NCBI GenBank assembly: GCA_023974075.1
Contig: CM043788.1
Location: forward strand, 25,083,412 to 25,147,411
Length of the DNA stretch: 64,000 nt
Origin: Chaenocephalus aceratus
Lineage: Eukaryota > Chordata > Actinopteri > Perciformes > Channichthyidae
Reading direction: 5' to 3'
Part shown: one piece after another, positions 1 to 44,115 of the stretch
Layout of the letters: each line of letters begins with the position of its first letter
Position numbering within the stretch: the first letter of the stretch is position 1
Position numbers and translations under genes: made by a program
The notes under the pieces: model-generated
What the model saw: the letters and a program-made list of their open reading frames with translations, nothing else
Told to the model about the DNA's origin: nothing
Database searches by the model: none

Positions 1-315
1 GGACCCCCCCAGACCCCCCCAATAAAGCAAAACTGCACGTTTCAGAGTGGCCTTTTATTGTGGCCAGCCTAAGGCACACCTGTGCAATAATCATGCTGTC
101 TAATCAGCATCTTGATATGCCACACTTGTGAGGTGGGATGGATTATCTCGGCAAAGGAGAAGTGCTCACTATCACAGATTTTTTCAGATTTGTGAACAAT
201 ATTTGAGAGAAATGGTTATTTTGTGTATATAGAAAATGTTTTAGATCTTTAAGTTCATCTCATGAAAAATGGGAGCAAAAACAAAAGTGTTGCATTTATA
301 TTTTTGTTCAGTGTA
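1..315. mobile_element. Terminal part of a Tc1/mariner-like DNA transposon, cut by the window edge
   Basis: This stretch reads like the end of a very common fish DNA transposon. It includes the segment around 82-160 and ends in a T-rich terminus finishing ...TTCAGTGTA at 301-315, a TA that fits the TA target of Tc1/mariner elements. The rest of the element lies to the left of the window. No transposase frame is visible here. The family name comes from recognising the text of a repeated fish sequence, not from a search. Confidence 0.65.
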
Positions 316-666
316 CCTGCTGAGGGACAGTCTGCTGCTGAAAGAATTATTATGTTTAACTTTAAAGGTGATACATCTCCAGAAATAAATGTCGTGATCA
401 AATAAGAAATGTTATCCGCATCCGCATGTATTTTGTTTGTCTGAGTTGTGCCTTGATGAAGCCAAGCATATTCTATTTCTGGCACCAAATGAAAGTCTGG
501 CTGCTGGCAGGGGTCACTGTAGGTGATAAATATAAATGTCTCTTGGAGACGGTCAGAATACATGAACATTATACAGAAAAAAATAACTATCATGCTCCCA
601 AATTATTTCTGTAAAATCTTAACATCTGGATGGATAGATATTCATCCCAAATTGGAAAAGTATTTG
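316..666. other. AT-rich spacer between two transposons
   Basis: No gene was recognised. The minus strand holds a 112-codon open frame (255-593) that runs into the transposon end. It has one acceptor-like tract near 505 but no matching donor and no known domain, so it is not called. Confidence 0.4.
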
Positions 667-674
667 GTCACAGC

Positions 675-1629
675 CAGGGTGCGAACTGGAGGGGAGCAGG
701 GGGAGCTATAGCTCCCCTAGTGGTGACATGAGCTCCCCTGGGAACATGGTTTGTGAAATTTGGGGGGAGCTCTCTAAAATACTGATATGATGACCAAATA
801 AATGTGGGCATGTTTTTTTTCAAAGGTGTAAAATAAGTGAAATAAAATTATATATTTAGAGTTTATGATTCATGAAAAAAGTGTCGCCTGCTTGCACGCT
901 GCCCGCAGCTCCACCCACTACCCACTCACTCACAAGCTCGTTTAGTTAGCAATGCATGTTTACCAGGCATTGTTTCTGCTGCTGATATGTCGAAAAGAAA
1001 AAAACAACGTACCTTGGGCAATTTCTTTAAAAAGACGGCCAAACAACCTGATCAAGAAGACCAACCGAATGTAGCTGGTGGTAGCACATCGTACGTTGTG
1101 ACTGCTGCTACAACAGAACCGAGAGAGGAGGGAGCTAACGTCAGTGCTAGTGCTAACTTGACAGCTAACGTTAACTTGGGGGCTGAAGAGACACAAGAAG
1201 ACGAGCCGTTGTGTAGTGTGTGTGGCGTCGCGTCTCTCCAGGCAGTGAGAGGGTTGTGTTGTGCTATAGCTGTATTATTAATATTAATATTGTTCATGGT
1301 TGGTGCCGCTGGCTGCTCTTATCGCGTGTGGTCGGCTCTGTGTAGGCTACAGCCATAATAGGCTATAGCCCATGTGAAACAATGTAGCCTGTTTTTGAGT
1401 CATTTTAAGTTGATTTAATTAAACAGTCAAACATTACATTGGTGGTCCGTGGATTATTTATTATCAAGTTGATTGAAGTTTGCGTAGCCCATACATGCTC
1501 AGGAAATCTGTTAACATGAACATGATCCATCGGGACGTTTCATGTAAATGTAGACCTGTGGCACCACCCCGTGTGCAACAGATTTTCTCTTTATAATAGG
1601 CCTATGTCCGTGGTATAGTTCGCACACTG
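675..1629. mobile_element. Complete non-autonomous hAT-type transposon (955 bp) with TSD
   Basis: The left end is CAGGGTGCGAACT and the right end, read on the other strand, is CAGTGTGCGAACT, so the terminal inverted repeats match at 12 of 13 bases. The eight bases GTCACAGC lie directly outside both ends (667-674 and 1630-1637), a perfect 8-bp target site duplication as hAT elements make. The left part carries an open frame resembling the start of a hAT transposase (987-1358). The DDE and dimerisation parts are missing, so the copy cannot move by itself. It sits about 466 bp upstream of the ano8 start codon. Confidence 0.92.
987..1358 (+). pseudogene. Truncated hAT-type transposase N-terminus
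   Basis: The 123-codon frame starts MSKRKKQRTLGNFFKK, the Lys/Arg-rich opening followed by a FF motif seen at the start of many vertebrate hAT transposases and their zinc-finger relatives. It then has an acidic, low-complexity stretch and a short CxxC motif (CSVC) near residue 76. The frame ends in a hydrophobic stretch that does not look like transposase, so the original gene has been cut or shifted. It lies wholly inside the hAT element at 675-1629. Assignment rests on the N-terminal motif and the element's ends. Confidence 0.55.
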
Positions 1630-1637
1630 GTCACAGC

Positions 1638-2095
1638 AGCAGTGTTGTTAAGCATTACACATGAGTAAAACATTTGAAAAGATACAATGAGATATGATAA
1701 AAAGAAATATTTATATTAAAAGCAAATGTAAATCTCGCTCACGAAATCTGGGACAATATACATGAAATCATGAGGCTACCAAATAGTTTCAAGGTGTGTG
1801 TCACCGTCACCCAGCCGCCTCCCCCATCCCCCCGCCCCCCTCTCTTTGTCCCTCCTCTAGTCGCCGGAGGAGCGCTCTCCATCTAGCCGCGCATCCTGCT
1901 CCAGAGTACCACCGGGATGACCGGCTGCTGCACCGACAACCTTCACTTCACTTTCACACTCCTTTAACCCTTCATTCGGACACCAACCGGCCGCCGCGCT
2001 ACACCCATGCTTTGCCTTCCTCCTGAGATGCGATACCATTGTACAATTTCCCGGAGAATATCTTCCTCTTCCGTCGCTCCTCGCTGATAGAGAGC
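1638..2095 (+). promoter_or_regulatory. ano8 upstream region / 5' UTR, GC-rich from about 1795
   Basis: From about 1795 the sequence turns from AT-rich to C/G-rich with several CpGs (for example around 1860-1880, 1985-1995 and 2070), and this continues through exon 1. That is the pattern of a TATA-less CpG promoter. The transcription start cannot be placed. A hAT transposon ends only 466 bp upstream of the ATG, so the proximal promoter lies between the transposon and exon 1. Confidence 0.5.
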
Positions 2096-32378
<30,283 letters not shown>

Positions 32379-35360
32379 TAGCTCCGGAGAGAACAGACCT
32401 GGTCGCTGGTTACATCTCCACAGCAGAAGTGATGGGTTCACTGTGAGGAGACGCCTGAACTACCTTCTATGCTATCACACACTATGTGTAGAGGTACTTG
32501 AAGCAGAGAGAGGACACAATGAAACGAATGATAGGTGACTTGTTTAGGTTTTCTTCTTTGAGGAGGAAAAAAAGACAGGCTTTATAGAAAGACATAAGCC
32601 CTCTTATCATGATTAAATAAACACACACACCCTACACAGACATACAAATCCTTCCTTGTCTGCAATACATAAAGAAATGCATGTGCTGCGTTTCTAATAT
32701 TTTTAAGCCTTTAAAGCGAGGAGCTGTGTTTCTTGATTTCTTCTAGTCATGAATTGTAAAGATGTCGTTGACCTCTCACTAGGACATAATAGCCCGTTGA
32801 AGGAAAAAATATATAAAAATATCAACAGTGGTACGAAAGGATTACAGATTGTACTTCAAATAACTTCTGAGAGTGTTTGTAGCCGTTGCAACACAAGTGA
32901 CCATTAGCTTTTGTCTGATTTTTAACTGTGAGGAATTCTTGGGCCCTTCACTTTTATATTGAAGTGAAAAAAATGGAAAAGCAATATTGGTCACTTATAA
33001 ATATTATCATCAATTATCACGCGACTCCTCCATTAATTACATCCCTGATGCATCACCAGCTTTATTTTCAAAGCAGAAGTGATGTCTGAGCTCTGAACAT
33101 TTCTTCCCATCCTGTGACAGTGAGCTGATTTTTTCATAAAAAGAAGAAACTTTGTCAAGCTGTCACATACCAGTATTTTACCATGAGACCATTGGGAAAA
33201 GAGAAAAAAAGAATGTGCAAAATGGCTGTTGAGGGCTGTTCTCCATCCAAGCCCATGGAGAGCGTTGTAAACACAGATGGGGCTCCATTGCAATCAGTCT
33301 ACCCCAGACTTGGCTAGCGAGCGTAGAGGTAAAGAAGTCACTTTTGCACTGAACCTGCATTAAAACAACTTGTTCTGCAGGAGAGAGGACTGACACCAGC
33401 CTGCCTCATAACATTATGCAAAAGCTGGATTTTTTTAAATTCCTCCTTTCACACGGTACATGTTATCGAATCACCTGGCCCTGGTTTTTTTCTACAGTTG
33501 TTAATATTATTTATGTTGAGCTCCATATCTCTTTTTATACACACCATTTGCTGGATTCTTCCAGCATTGCAGTGCTGACGATGGGAGTTTTAATTTTTGA
33601 ACAAAGGCGGTATTTTTCAGTCTATACTGTTAACCCAAGCTGTATGCGTACTGTATGTTCTGTTAAACATGTACTTCAACACTGTTCCATCATCTACCAT
33701 TAACAGGCATTTCACTTCTGCTGGGTCAACAGAAGGTGGCGCCAGAGCTTATTTGTATAGCAAAACATTTTTGTTAGGCAGCTTCTGATGTACTATTGAC
33801 CCCTAACACCAGTGTCTAGTCATCAGTATACATCGGTCAACAACATTAGGCTGCAGATTAGGGAAGTCTTTGCAAGGAAGATGTATCATGGTTACATTTG
33901 ATTAGGTACGCACTGATACACGTTTAGAGGCCATCAGACTGTAGGTTGAGACAGAAACATTAACTATGCATTTCCACACCATCACCTCTGGCTAGGATGT
34001 TGGCAATAACACTGAGTTGTAAGAGACTTACTTGTACTCCAAGTCTAGACTCTCTCACCTGCAGCACATATCCTGCAGCACTCATCCTCTATGCATTGTT
34101 TCTTTCTGTCCCTGCAATGTCCACTGTCAGCTCTCTCAGTTTTGCTCTTTCTCAGATTTTATAAGAAATCTTCCATGACTCAAAATGAGGTAATAAGCAT
34201 AATCTCATCCTTCGTTTACAGTATCTGTCTAGTCTAGGAGCAAAGTTGACATTGAGCATCAAACAGTTTGTGTATATTTGTATGTTGATGCTTTTCATGC
34301 GTCTGTAATTTCTCGAGGAGTATAGTCCAGCTTTAAGTCAAATGCCTAAAAGTACTTCCACATAGCTTACTGACTTGCAATGCAATAAGGAAATAGAAAG
34401 GGCATCAATTTTGTGTTCACAGTATCACTTCACTGTCAATCTACAGCATGTTCCTTTTTATATATTTGGAAGTCATGGCTCATTATAGATGTAACATGAG
34501 AGGTGCAAGGCTGAGAGATATGTGATATCTTCTATCAAAGACAGGTCATTGTTAAAGGGACGCATGGTAGAGAACAGGATGGGGTAGTAGTCTCATCCAA
34601 ACCTTTATTCCTGCAGCATTTGGATTTCAGGGCTGAGTGACATTATGATGCAGTAGAGTCCATGTATTGTTGTTTCAAAGTTTGTGAACTTCTGTATTGA
34701 AAATAAGAAGACAATTTATAAGCAGAGGTGACTCAAATGAGAAAGCGGAGAAAAGAGCAACAGTGTAGGTCCTTCCTCGATGTTTGTAGTTCCTTCTTAT
34801 TCAGGGAAATCTTACAATTCAACGTCATACACTACATACTTCCTCCAGGTCGGTTAATGCTATCTATTCATATCTGATTTCATCTTTGCATTCTTAACAG
34901 CAGCAACTGCAAATTGTTAACACGGAGGTTCTTAAATACGCATTGAAAGCTTGACAGACAGCACTGGGCCAAGCACAGGCTTCTCTTACATAAAGACACT
35001 AGCTCAGACAGGCCAAACTTATAAACTGTCTGTAATTCACTTTCAATGCAACAGCGTTTTTTGTAGGATTTCGGTTTATGTAGACTGTCTAATGTGAAAC
35101 CAGTAGGAAAAGACTGAATGTAGTCATTGTACTTCTTGTGCTTGGGAACGGATGGGTTTATCATTAAAAAACATTAAAAACCTGACCCGAACATCTTCAT
35201 GAAAGCCTCACTTACTGAACACCGTTTATTCTTCCAATGAACCACTGTAAAATAAATATCTTTTAAGAAAAATACTGGGAAATGGGATTATTTATTTCTT
35301 TTAATTTATTTTGTCATATTTTTGTAAGACCTGAACAATAGTTAATAAAACTATTTCAAA
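32379..35360 (+). other. ano8 3' UTR (inferred)
   Basis: After the TAG at 32376-32378 there is a proximal AATAAA at 32616-32621. A distal AATAAA at 35344-35349 is followed by a GT-rich stretch (TGTGTGTTGTG). The intervening 2.7 kb has no convincing exon on either strand. The distal signal is taken as the main 3' end because of its good downstream element, but short 3' UTR forms are plausible. Confidence 0.5.
35344..35349 (+). terminator. Distal poly(A) signal of ano8
   Basis: AATAAA with a GT-rich downstream element within about 30 bases. It lies only about 170 bp from the opposing dda1 signal. Confidence 0.55.
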
Positions 35361-35521
35361 TGCATTTCATGTGTGTTGTGACCAAGTTATTTCAAAATCC
35401 CAACTGCACATTCTTCATTCACAACACATTTTAGGTATCAGAACATCCTTTAAAACCAGCATTTAAGACGTGTGATAACATAAAGTACCACATGAAGAGA
35501 AAAACCCAATTTCAATCCAGT

Positions 35522-35527
35522 TTTATT
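35522..35527 (-). terminator. Poly(A) signal of dda1
   Basis: TTTATT on the plus strand gives AATAAA on the minus strand, about 1.69 kb past the dda1 stop codon. No better candidate was noticed before the ano8 3' end. Confidence 0.45.
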
Positions 35528-37214
35528 TCAGCAAGGTTTAAAGAACATATCTGATCCAACACATGAGAATGGGGCAATGTCAGGGTTTTAGACAGTCTAT
35601 TTGAGTACAAGCATAATGTGGGTTTTGCTTCAGAAACGGACTGCTAAAGATGACTGACCACACTGTTAAACCAACATTGCAGCACTGACTGATAAAAGTA
35701 CAGGAAGGACAGGAGGCTTTGATACGAGTCTGCCAGGCAGTGATGTGTTTTTGTTCAGTGTTGTATAGTATATGATACCAATACAAACTGAAGCTCGGGA
35801 ACAAGGCAGGATGGCGACTGCACTTTGCTGTGCATGCTTTTTGTGCATTCTATGACTGAAAATATAATCCACCCCCTGGTTTCATCTAAGCAAGCTCTCA
35901 GACAAATAAACATCCAGAGCTGTCACAAAGACAGGGCGACGAGTACAGCTATCGCATGTTGAAATGTTGTAAGGCCTCTAGGCTAACACCTTCTACAGTC
36001 ACGCAAGATAACACCACAGCCCCTTTTATTACTGATCCAGAAGTATAATACCCAGCTGTGAAAACATCAACATGCAAGGCCAGGTAACATCCATTGGGCA
36101 CCGGGGCGCTTTACTTTCAAATCGGTAATTTTCTATTGTGTCCGAGCATGTTTTATCTTACAAAAAGGCCAACACATACATATTTCATTGGATACTGTCA
36201 ACTGGAACTGACACTTATTTACACACATCATTTTTTATTATTTTATCCCTTTTCCAGACATTGCTTTCCATAGTTTTTAAATCACTGTCTGAGCTGTTAC
36301 CTCGTTGTGCAACTAAGAAAAACAAACATTAGAAATTGTACAACTATATATTGAAGATCGTTTTAAGGTTTTTCTTCTTTTGATGAAAGAGAAGCTGAAA
36401 CTCACAGAAAAACCTATTCCTACTAGGCTCGAATAGCCAGAAGGTGGTGCTAGATGTAAACATATTTCACCAACACAACATTTACTCGACGAGCACGTCC
36501 CGGAATAGAATGAAGATATGAATGTTTCACCATGAACACACATGTACAGGGATTCTGGAAGAGTTGCTTCTACTTTGTGCTGATCTTCACAGTGAAGTCT
36601 TGGTTCTGTTGAATCAAACAGTGTGGAGAAACCTCGCAATGCCCCCATGTGGTCGCAGAGTGGGCAGTGAAACTGAGAGGGTGGGCACTGTGGCTGGCAG
36701 GAAGCTCATTGCCATACATAAACAATTATAGGTATAACAGATTAAAACGTTTTCTTTGCACAAATCAGGACTCTTCAGGTGACAGAAGGCTACACAAGTC
36801 ATGTACCAGTTTTGAGACTGTTTTTAAGGGTAGTGTCTGACTTGATCTGTCCAGTCCCTCTCTGATCTTAAATCTACTCGGACACTTTTCATTCACTTCA
36901 CACATACTGTACACACTCACAGCTCAGCATGCATACAAACATTTCATAACCTACACAGAGAATAGCCAACATAAATAAAAGAAATGCCAGTATTTAGTTT
37001 CCAACTCACAGACGCTTTCCAATCTTTTCTGGTTACATCGTTTTCACACATGCAATCTTTACACCATAAATGGCTCCTTTGTTGAAAGATGGGAGATTCG
37101 AATTCAGGCAAGGAAAGAAATCCTGCCATAATGCAGAACGACTAGAAGTATTTCACTGTTTGGTTGGTTTATACTGGCTATACTCTGTGTATGCAAACAC
37201 ACACTCACACAGTC

Positions 37215-38683
<1,469 letters not shown>

Positions 38684-39100
38684 GATGATGGTAGAAATTT
38701 CCAACGTCGAAACGCCGACTTTTGGTCTTGAGTGGCTGTCTGATGGCAGGCAGTGTGAGTGTGTTACGATTAGCCGCGCTAGCTTACAGGCTAGTTATCT
38801 GAGACAGCTGTCCAGATAGGGTGCTCTCGGTAAAGAAAACAACAACCTTCACACACCAGTGGATGTTTCCATCTTAAATCATAGTGTCCATGACAAACTT
38901 AAACAACACACAGAGAACGTAACCCGGAATGTAATTTCATGAGTTAGCAAAGCTTAATGCAAAGGACTTCTTCAGCTAACATGATGGCTGGATGGTAGCG
39001 GTGCATCATTGGTCACGCCCTGAAAGTTCCGATTGGTCTATCCCAATATATCCCACGTGGTAAGAGCTTGACCTGACAGCCAATCATTGAACACAATAGA
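38684..39100 (-). promoter_or_regulatory. dda1 promoter region with tandem CCAAT boxes
   Basis: Upstream of the dda1 ATG, ATTGG on the plus strand (CCAAT in the dda1 direction) occurs at 39008-39012 and 39032-39036, 24 bp apart. A CACGTG E-box lies at 39054-39059. No TATA box stands out. Paired CCAAT boxes fit NF-Y-driven housekeeping promoters. The transcription start is not placed. Confidence 0.45.
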
Positions 39101-40212
39101 TTTGAGCCCCTCCCTAAAACATTTACTCGGAAATACTGGTTCCCCACATGATAAGCCTTATTATAAAAAAAATACAAGAACAAGAACTATTACTTCAGTG
39201 CTGTACTCAAATGTGAGGTACTTACTGGAGTGTTTCCATGTCATGTTACTTATACTTCAACTCCACTACTTTAACAGTAAATCCTCTAGCATACTTATGC
39301 AGCATTAGTTACCATATCTTTGTTTTCCAGTGATCTGCAAATTACTTCATTTTGACTTTGAATATTTCTGATAAACTGAAGGATGACATGTTCCTTTTAA
39401 GGATTACATTTCCCTCTTGATTGGATGCAAAATGCTTTGATCTTTCTCTCTGCAAAACCCTTGGCAAAGTTAACACGGTTCTAAAACTGCAATTTGGCTT
39501 ATATCCTTTTTATTTTAAGTAATATGTTTTTTATTCCTTTTTTTATTTAAATTGTGGCATAGGCTATTTTTAGCCATCTCTCTCAAAACTACAGTATTAC
39601 AGTGTCAATGTCAACGGATACTGTTTTTACGACCATCACATTATACAAAAGGTACACTTTAAATTGACCTAAGTTTTTGCTGCTGGAGAAACACTTAACA
39701 TTGTAACTAGTTCAGTGGTTTGCTGGCTCCTGCCTCCTGGACTCCTTGCAAATAATTCCTTAGCAACAACAGCCATGGCAACAGCCTCAGCAATAGTTCC
39801 CATGATGCTGGAGAATAGGTTGCTGATAAGATGGAGGGAAGTATTCAATGAGGAGACTGATGATTCATGTTAAACAGACATCAAACATGAAAATAGTATA
39901 ACAATAACTTACTAGAAGATGATAGATGCATTTCCTTCCTTTGTCTTTCTGACTTCATACAACTCCAAAACACATCTTGCAAAATGCTTCAAACTAAATT
40001 AAAAGTTAAAATGAACTTTTTTGTATCACATCTAGCCGGACTCAAGAATGAACAACCACATTTAAAGGGAGAAGTGGCTCATCAAGCTAGTTTTGGACTG
40101 ATGGAGATCTTCTGTGAGTTTAGCATCCCATAAACTCTGCTCCCATCACAGCGTATTCGGTATTACACCAATTGTATTGTAAAGAAAAACTTTACAGAGA
40201 AAACACAGAACA

Positions 40213-40264
<52 letters not shown>

Positions 40265-40450
40265 CCATTACTACTTTTTAAGAACATAGCCTAATATAAA
40301 TGTGGTTTTTTTTCAAATAGTGAAGGTACTGGTTCTCTGTCGTCTCATAACAGCAGGGGGCAGCTCTTCACATCCACAAAGTAAGCCTGCAGGTTGCAAT
40401 GGTTCAGTTGCACCGAAAGTTGATAGATTGATACAAACCCTCTCCGGTCT
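39101..40450. other. Intergenic dda1-abhd8 spacer, no gene seen
   Basis: AT-rich sequence without a supportable exon. It contains a (TTA)n tract at 40214-40263. In human the MRPL34 gene lies between DDA1 and ABHD8. Its conserved C-terminal motif (Lys/Arg-rich, then HGW) was looked for on both strands and not recognised. Confidence 0.5.
40214..40263. repeat. (TTA)n microsatellite
   Basis: About 16 units of TTA/ATT, uninterrupted. Confidence 0.97.
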
Positions 40451-40539
40451 GGAGCTTCTCCTAGCGTCCTGATTTGACGTGGAAGTGCTGCTGAACCAGA
40501 GATGGGTTGTAGTGCCTCTGAACCCATGCATGCTGTCAG

Positions 40540-40702
40540 TAGGCTAACACTCTCCGCCAGGTGGAGGCTGCCGACAGGACAGCAGATAAATTAGATTATT
40601 GGATTGACTGCAACAGATTATAGCTTTCTACATCCTCGATGCTTCATAAGAAAACTACATCAATCGGATCATATTTCTCGCGGAGTTGTTGGAAATACAA
40701 AG
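40540..40702 (+). other. abhd8: Possible non-coding first exon of abhd8
   Basis: The stretch ends at AAAG|GTAAGC (40702/40703), a near-consensus donor. abhd8 exon 2 begins at an acceptor (CCCTACAG, ending 44105) 10 bases before its ATG, so a 5' UTR exon must exist upstream. This is the best donor I noticed in the region. The 5' limit given is a guess. Confidence 0.3.
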
Positions 40703-43700
40703 GTAAGCATTTTCTTTCTGGCCACGTATTTCTCTTTTCACTTGTCTGTGTTTTTGTTCAAGTGTACTTTGTACTTTAGATTAGGCCTACTGGCAACAAA
40801 CCAGAGGTCGATATCATGTTAGGTTTCAGTTAACCGAGGCTATTATTGAATATTCTAAACATTTTTAAATGAAGTGTATAAATAAACATAACAAGGAAAA
40901 ACAGTTTATGTTCTGGCCTGGCTTTCACTATTCACTGGCCTGGCTTCATTATAATTAGTGAATAGAAGGGGACCATCTCCCCAGACATATAGGAGATTAA
41001 TCCTCCCGAAATTGCCAAATAATCTATTTCAGAATGCAATGAAGAGTTTATTGATCATATTTTATTTTTGCTCAAACTGGTATGAAATTATGTCCTATTA
41101 AATTAATATGCCAGCATGACGTGTTTACTGAATCAATAATTAATTTCAACAAATGTATTCGCCACAATTGAGTAAAATAAAAACAGGCTACTTTAATTCA
41201 GTTGTTTTTTTTACGATGAAACTGTCTTCCATGAAATATAAAGAAAATCAGAAATGTGATGAAATTGTGCCATACAACATGGAACAAGTGCAAGTTCAGG
41301 AATCAATGTTATGTGATTCCTGCAGATTATTATTTATCATCAATGAACTGCCTGGTTGTTTTCAATCCCCATGATGATAGTCTGCTCTTTTCTGGGCATC
41401 AGTGCACACTGATGGTGTCTGACCTGCGTGAATCGTTACATAACAGCCTCTTGTAGACACTGCCAACAGAAGCCATGTAGGCCTACAGTCGTCAACACAA
41501 GAGGAATACAAACATATGTCCAAACGGAAGACTTTAAGAACAGGGAGGCAAACGGATAGTATAATGACGCAGTAAGTTAATATTAAATAAAGTTTACATA
41601 TACATAACATCGTTTCTATTATTAGGTATACGTGACTATAGGGTTGTCAGAATAATCTTGATTGATAATTGGGGCGTTAAAGTGAAAGTGTAGCCCTTGC
41701 CCTTTCCTTATTATCATTATTGGCCTTTAATAAAAGTAAACACCTGACTGCTCCACTATAGCAGTACTTTAGTGAATGGATTCCCAGATCATTTTTTGTA
41801 ACTTTACTCAAGGAAAGCCGAAGCAGTGTCCTCCTTTCTAGGGACCCCATCTCCCATTTAATATGTGTTTACACAGGGTTCAGTCCAACAAACTCAATAA
41901 ATTAGGATATGTTATGAAAGTGAGAACTGAAACATGCATTTGCATTCTGCACAACGCTTTTCTCACATCCTCTCTCACAGGATTCTTTTGCATATGTATT
42001 TTTCATTCAATGATATTGTCATTTAAGCCCTTCTTTTAATGCGAACACATCAACACCATCTATTCTCTGACATTTAATAATACATTGATGAATTAATATA
42101 TATGCTGGACTAGAAGGGAGACTGCAATGAAAAAAACGCCAGGACAATGCATGACAGGATGGATTGTTTTAATATTATTCCAAGTGCGTGAGTGGAAAAT
42201 TGCAACTTCAAAGTTTGTCATGATGGATGAATAGGAGTTTTTATGTCCAAAAGGGGTGAAAGTCTATTCTAGTATCAGTATTTAATGTAAATGGAAACTT
42301 AAAAACCAGAACAGAATCTGTAGAACAGAATTAACATGCTCGGTCCACAGCAGTGTACAATAATAATAATAATAATAATAATCCTTATATTTATTATAGC
42401 GCTTTATCAATGACTCTCAAAGCGCTTTACAAATACACATTACACATACAGATCATACATACATGTAATGGTCATCTACTGTGGACAATACCCACAATAC
42501 GGATACCCACAATACCCACAATACTGCTGTTTGTGTAGGATGTGCAAGTGTAAGCAGAAAGTCCATGAGAATAGCCAGCAAAGCAGGAATGCTGCATTAC
42601 AATGTATCAATAATCCACTTATGAAAGCAGCAGCTGATGGGTTGCAAGTGCAAAAAAGATCCAACAAGTCACTCAGAGGGAAAAAGGTTGACTTACAGTG
42701 TCACTGTTTTCATGGAGAGAGGAGATTGACAGATTGTGTTGTGTGGATTTAGACAGAGAGAGAGAGCGTATAATCCTCTCGAGCAGGGAGGAGAGCAACA
42801 GGAAGGTTGGATAATGCAACCGGCAGAGACTTGCAGACCCTGCTCAGCTCCTTTTCTGTTGCCAGGGTTGATAATTAACTGACAACCTAACACAAACCCA
42901 TGCAGAGTCTCATCCATTCTTGAGATGTTTACTCCTCTGATGATTGAAGAGTTAGTTGTTTTAGATGGTTGCAATATGGAGTAAACAATAGAACCTTAAC
43001 TTCTAATTTGCTAAATATAAATGTGTATCCACATGTCATGATTTCGGAAACATACTTATCAGGCCTTACTCTAAAAAAGGACCTTTATTACTGAACATGT
43101 AGGTTGTTTGGTGTTTTGACAGACATTATAGCAGTGTGCGCCGGTGCAGTAATCACATGACAGGCTGCTTTAACTCAGGGAGCTATAACTGGTCCCGTCT
43201 ATTTATACCCTGCAGTCTGCACTGTCGGAAGATGCTGCTCAGTTATGTCTGTGAGAAAGTCTCAAAGGTGTGAGTTGTAGGTAAAAGCAATATTGTAAAA
43301 GCACAATAACTTTTTGAATGGTTCATTTCATGTTTCCAGATGCTCGTTTACTGTAAAGATTTAAAGACTGAAGATAAACAGGAAGAGGTTATCTTAAAAA
43401 TGGCATGACTTTTAATCAAACTACTGGTTGATAGAACAATTTTCAACCGATGCTTGTACTGTAAGCAATTCAAATACATGAGAATGTAGAATACAAATCT
43501 TGTCAGATATTTAATAAAATAATTACAAGAGAGATGTGTGCTTTAACTTAAAAATATTTGAGCCAGATGTAATCATCTGCTAAATCTTTTACATCTCAAT
43601 TACCACACACATTGTAAAACATCTTGTTGATGTGTTTTTATTGTGTATGGATTGTCTTTTACACATTTTGCTCTTGGTTTTCTTCTCTTTATTTTCATCT

Positions 43701-44105
43701 AAAGTTGATTTCTTTCGATATAATGTACTCATTTTGAAATGTAAAATGGCCAATAATAGCAGATATTACCTATTCAGTGGGGCTCCAATAAACAGTAAAT
43801 ACACGTCACCACAGAATGACGTTGATGGGTTGAGGGTGTATATCTATTACAACCTGATTTCACTTAGTAATACAAAGTAATAGAGTTGATTTTTATAGTC
43901 AATATAAGAAGCTATAGGTTTCCCCTTAACCACTGTTTACTGACCTTATAATGTATTTATTGTTGCTTAGTTATATTGAAAACTGGCTTGTTGACATGGT
44001 TCATTTTATAATGTTTGTGCCTTTGGTTTTCTGTGACTTGTTTCATTCATGTTTGCATTTGTGTGGTGATTTATGTGTGTTTTTATATGATTGTATTCCC
44101 TACAG
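40703..44105 (+). other. Region upstream of abhd8 exon 2 (probable intron 1)
   Basis: AT-rich, with the retroposon-like tail described separately at 42358-42440 and a short tandem array of ACCCACAATACC-like units at 42488-42525. No coding exon is supportable on either strand. Open frames here lack domains. Confidence 0.45.
42358..42440 (-). repeat. Retroposon 3' tail-like sequence, reverse orientation, with (AAT)n
   Basis: (AAT)n at 42358-42382 is followed by TATTATAGCGCTTTATCAA and CAAAGCGCTTTACAAATACA. Read on the minus strand this is the same AAAGCGCTTTG...(TTA)n tail as at 17321-17400. Confidence 0.6.
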
Positions 44106-44115
44106 ACCGACAGCC

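Noticed and set aside
255..593. 112-codon minus-strand frame with an acceptor-like tract
   Set aside because: It crosses the end of a Tc1/mariner-like repeat, has no donor and no recognisable domain.
2039..2095. In-frame upstream ATG that would extend ANO8 by 19 residues
   Set aside because: The extra residues do not resemble the family start, and 2096 begins the low-complexity leader that leads into the conserved domain as in human ANO8.
43951..44115. Open frame upstream of abhd8 coding a hydrophobic N-terminal extension
   Set aside because: It is intron: the acceptor CCCTACAG ends at 44105 and the family starts with MLT at 44116.
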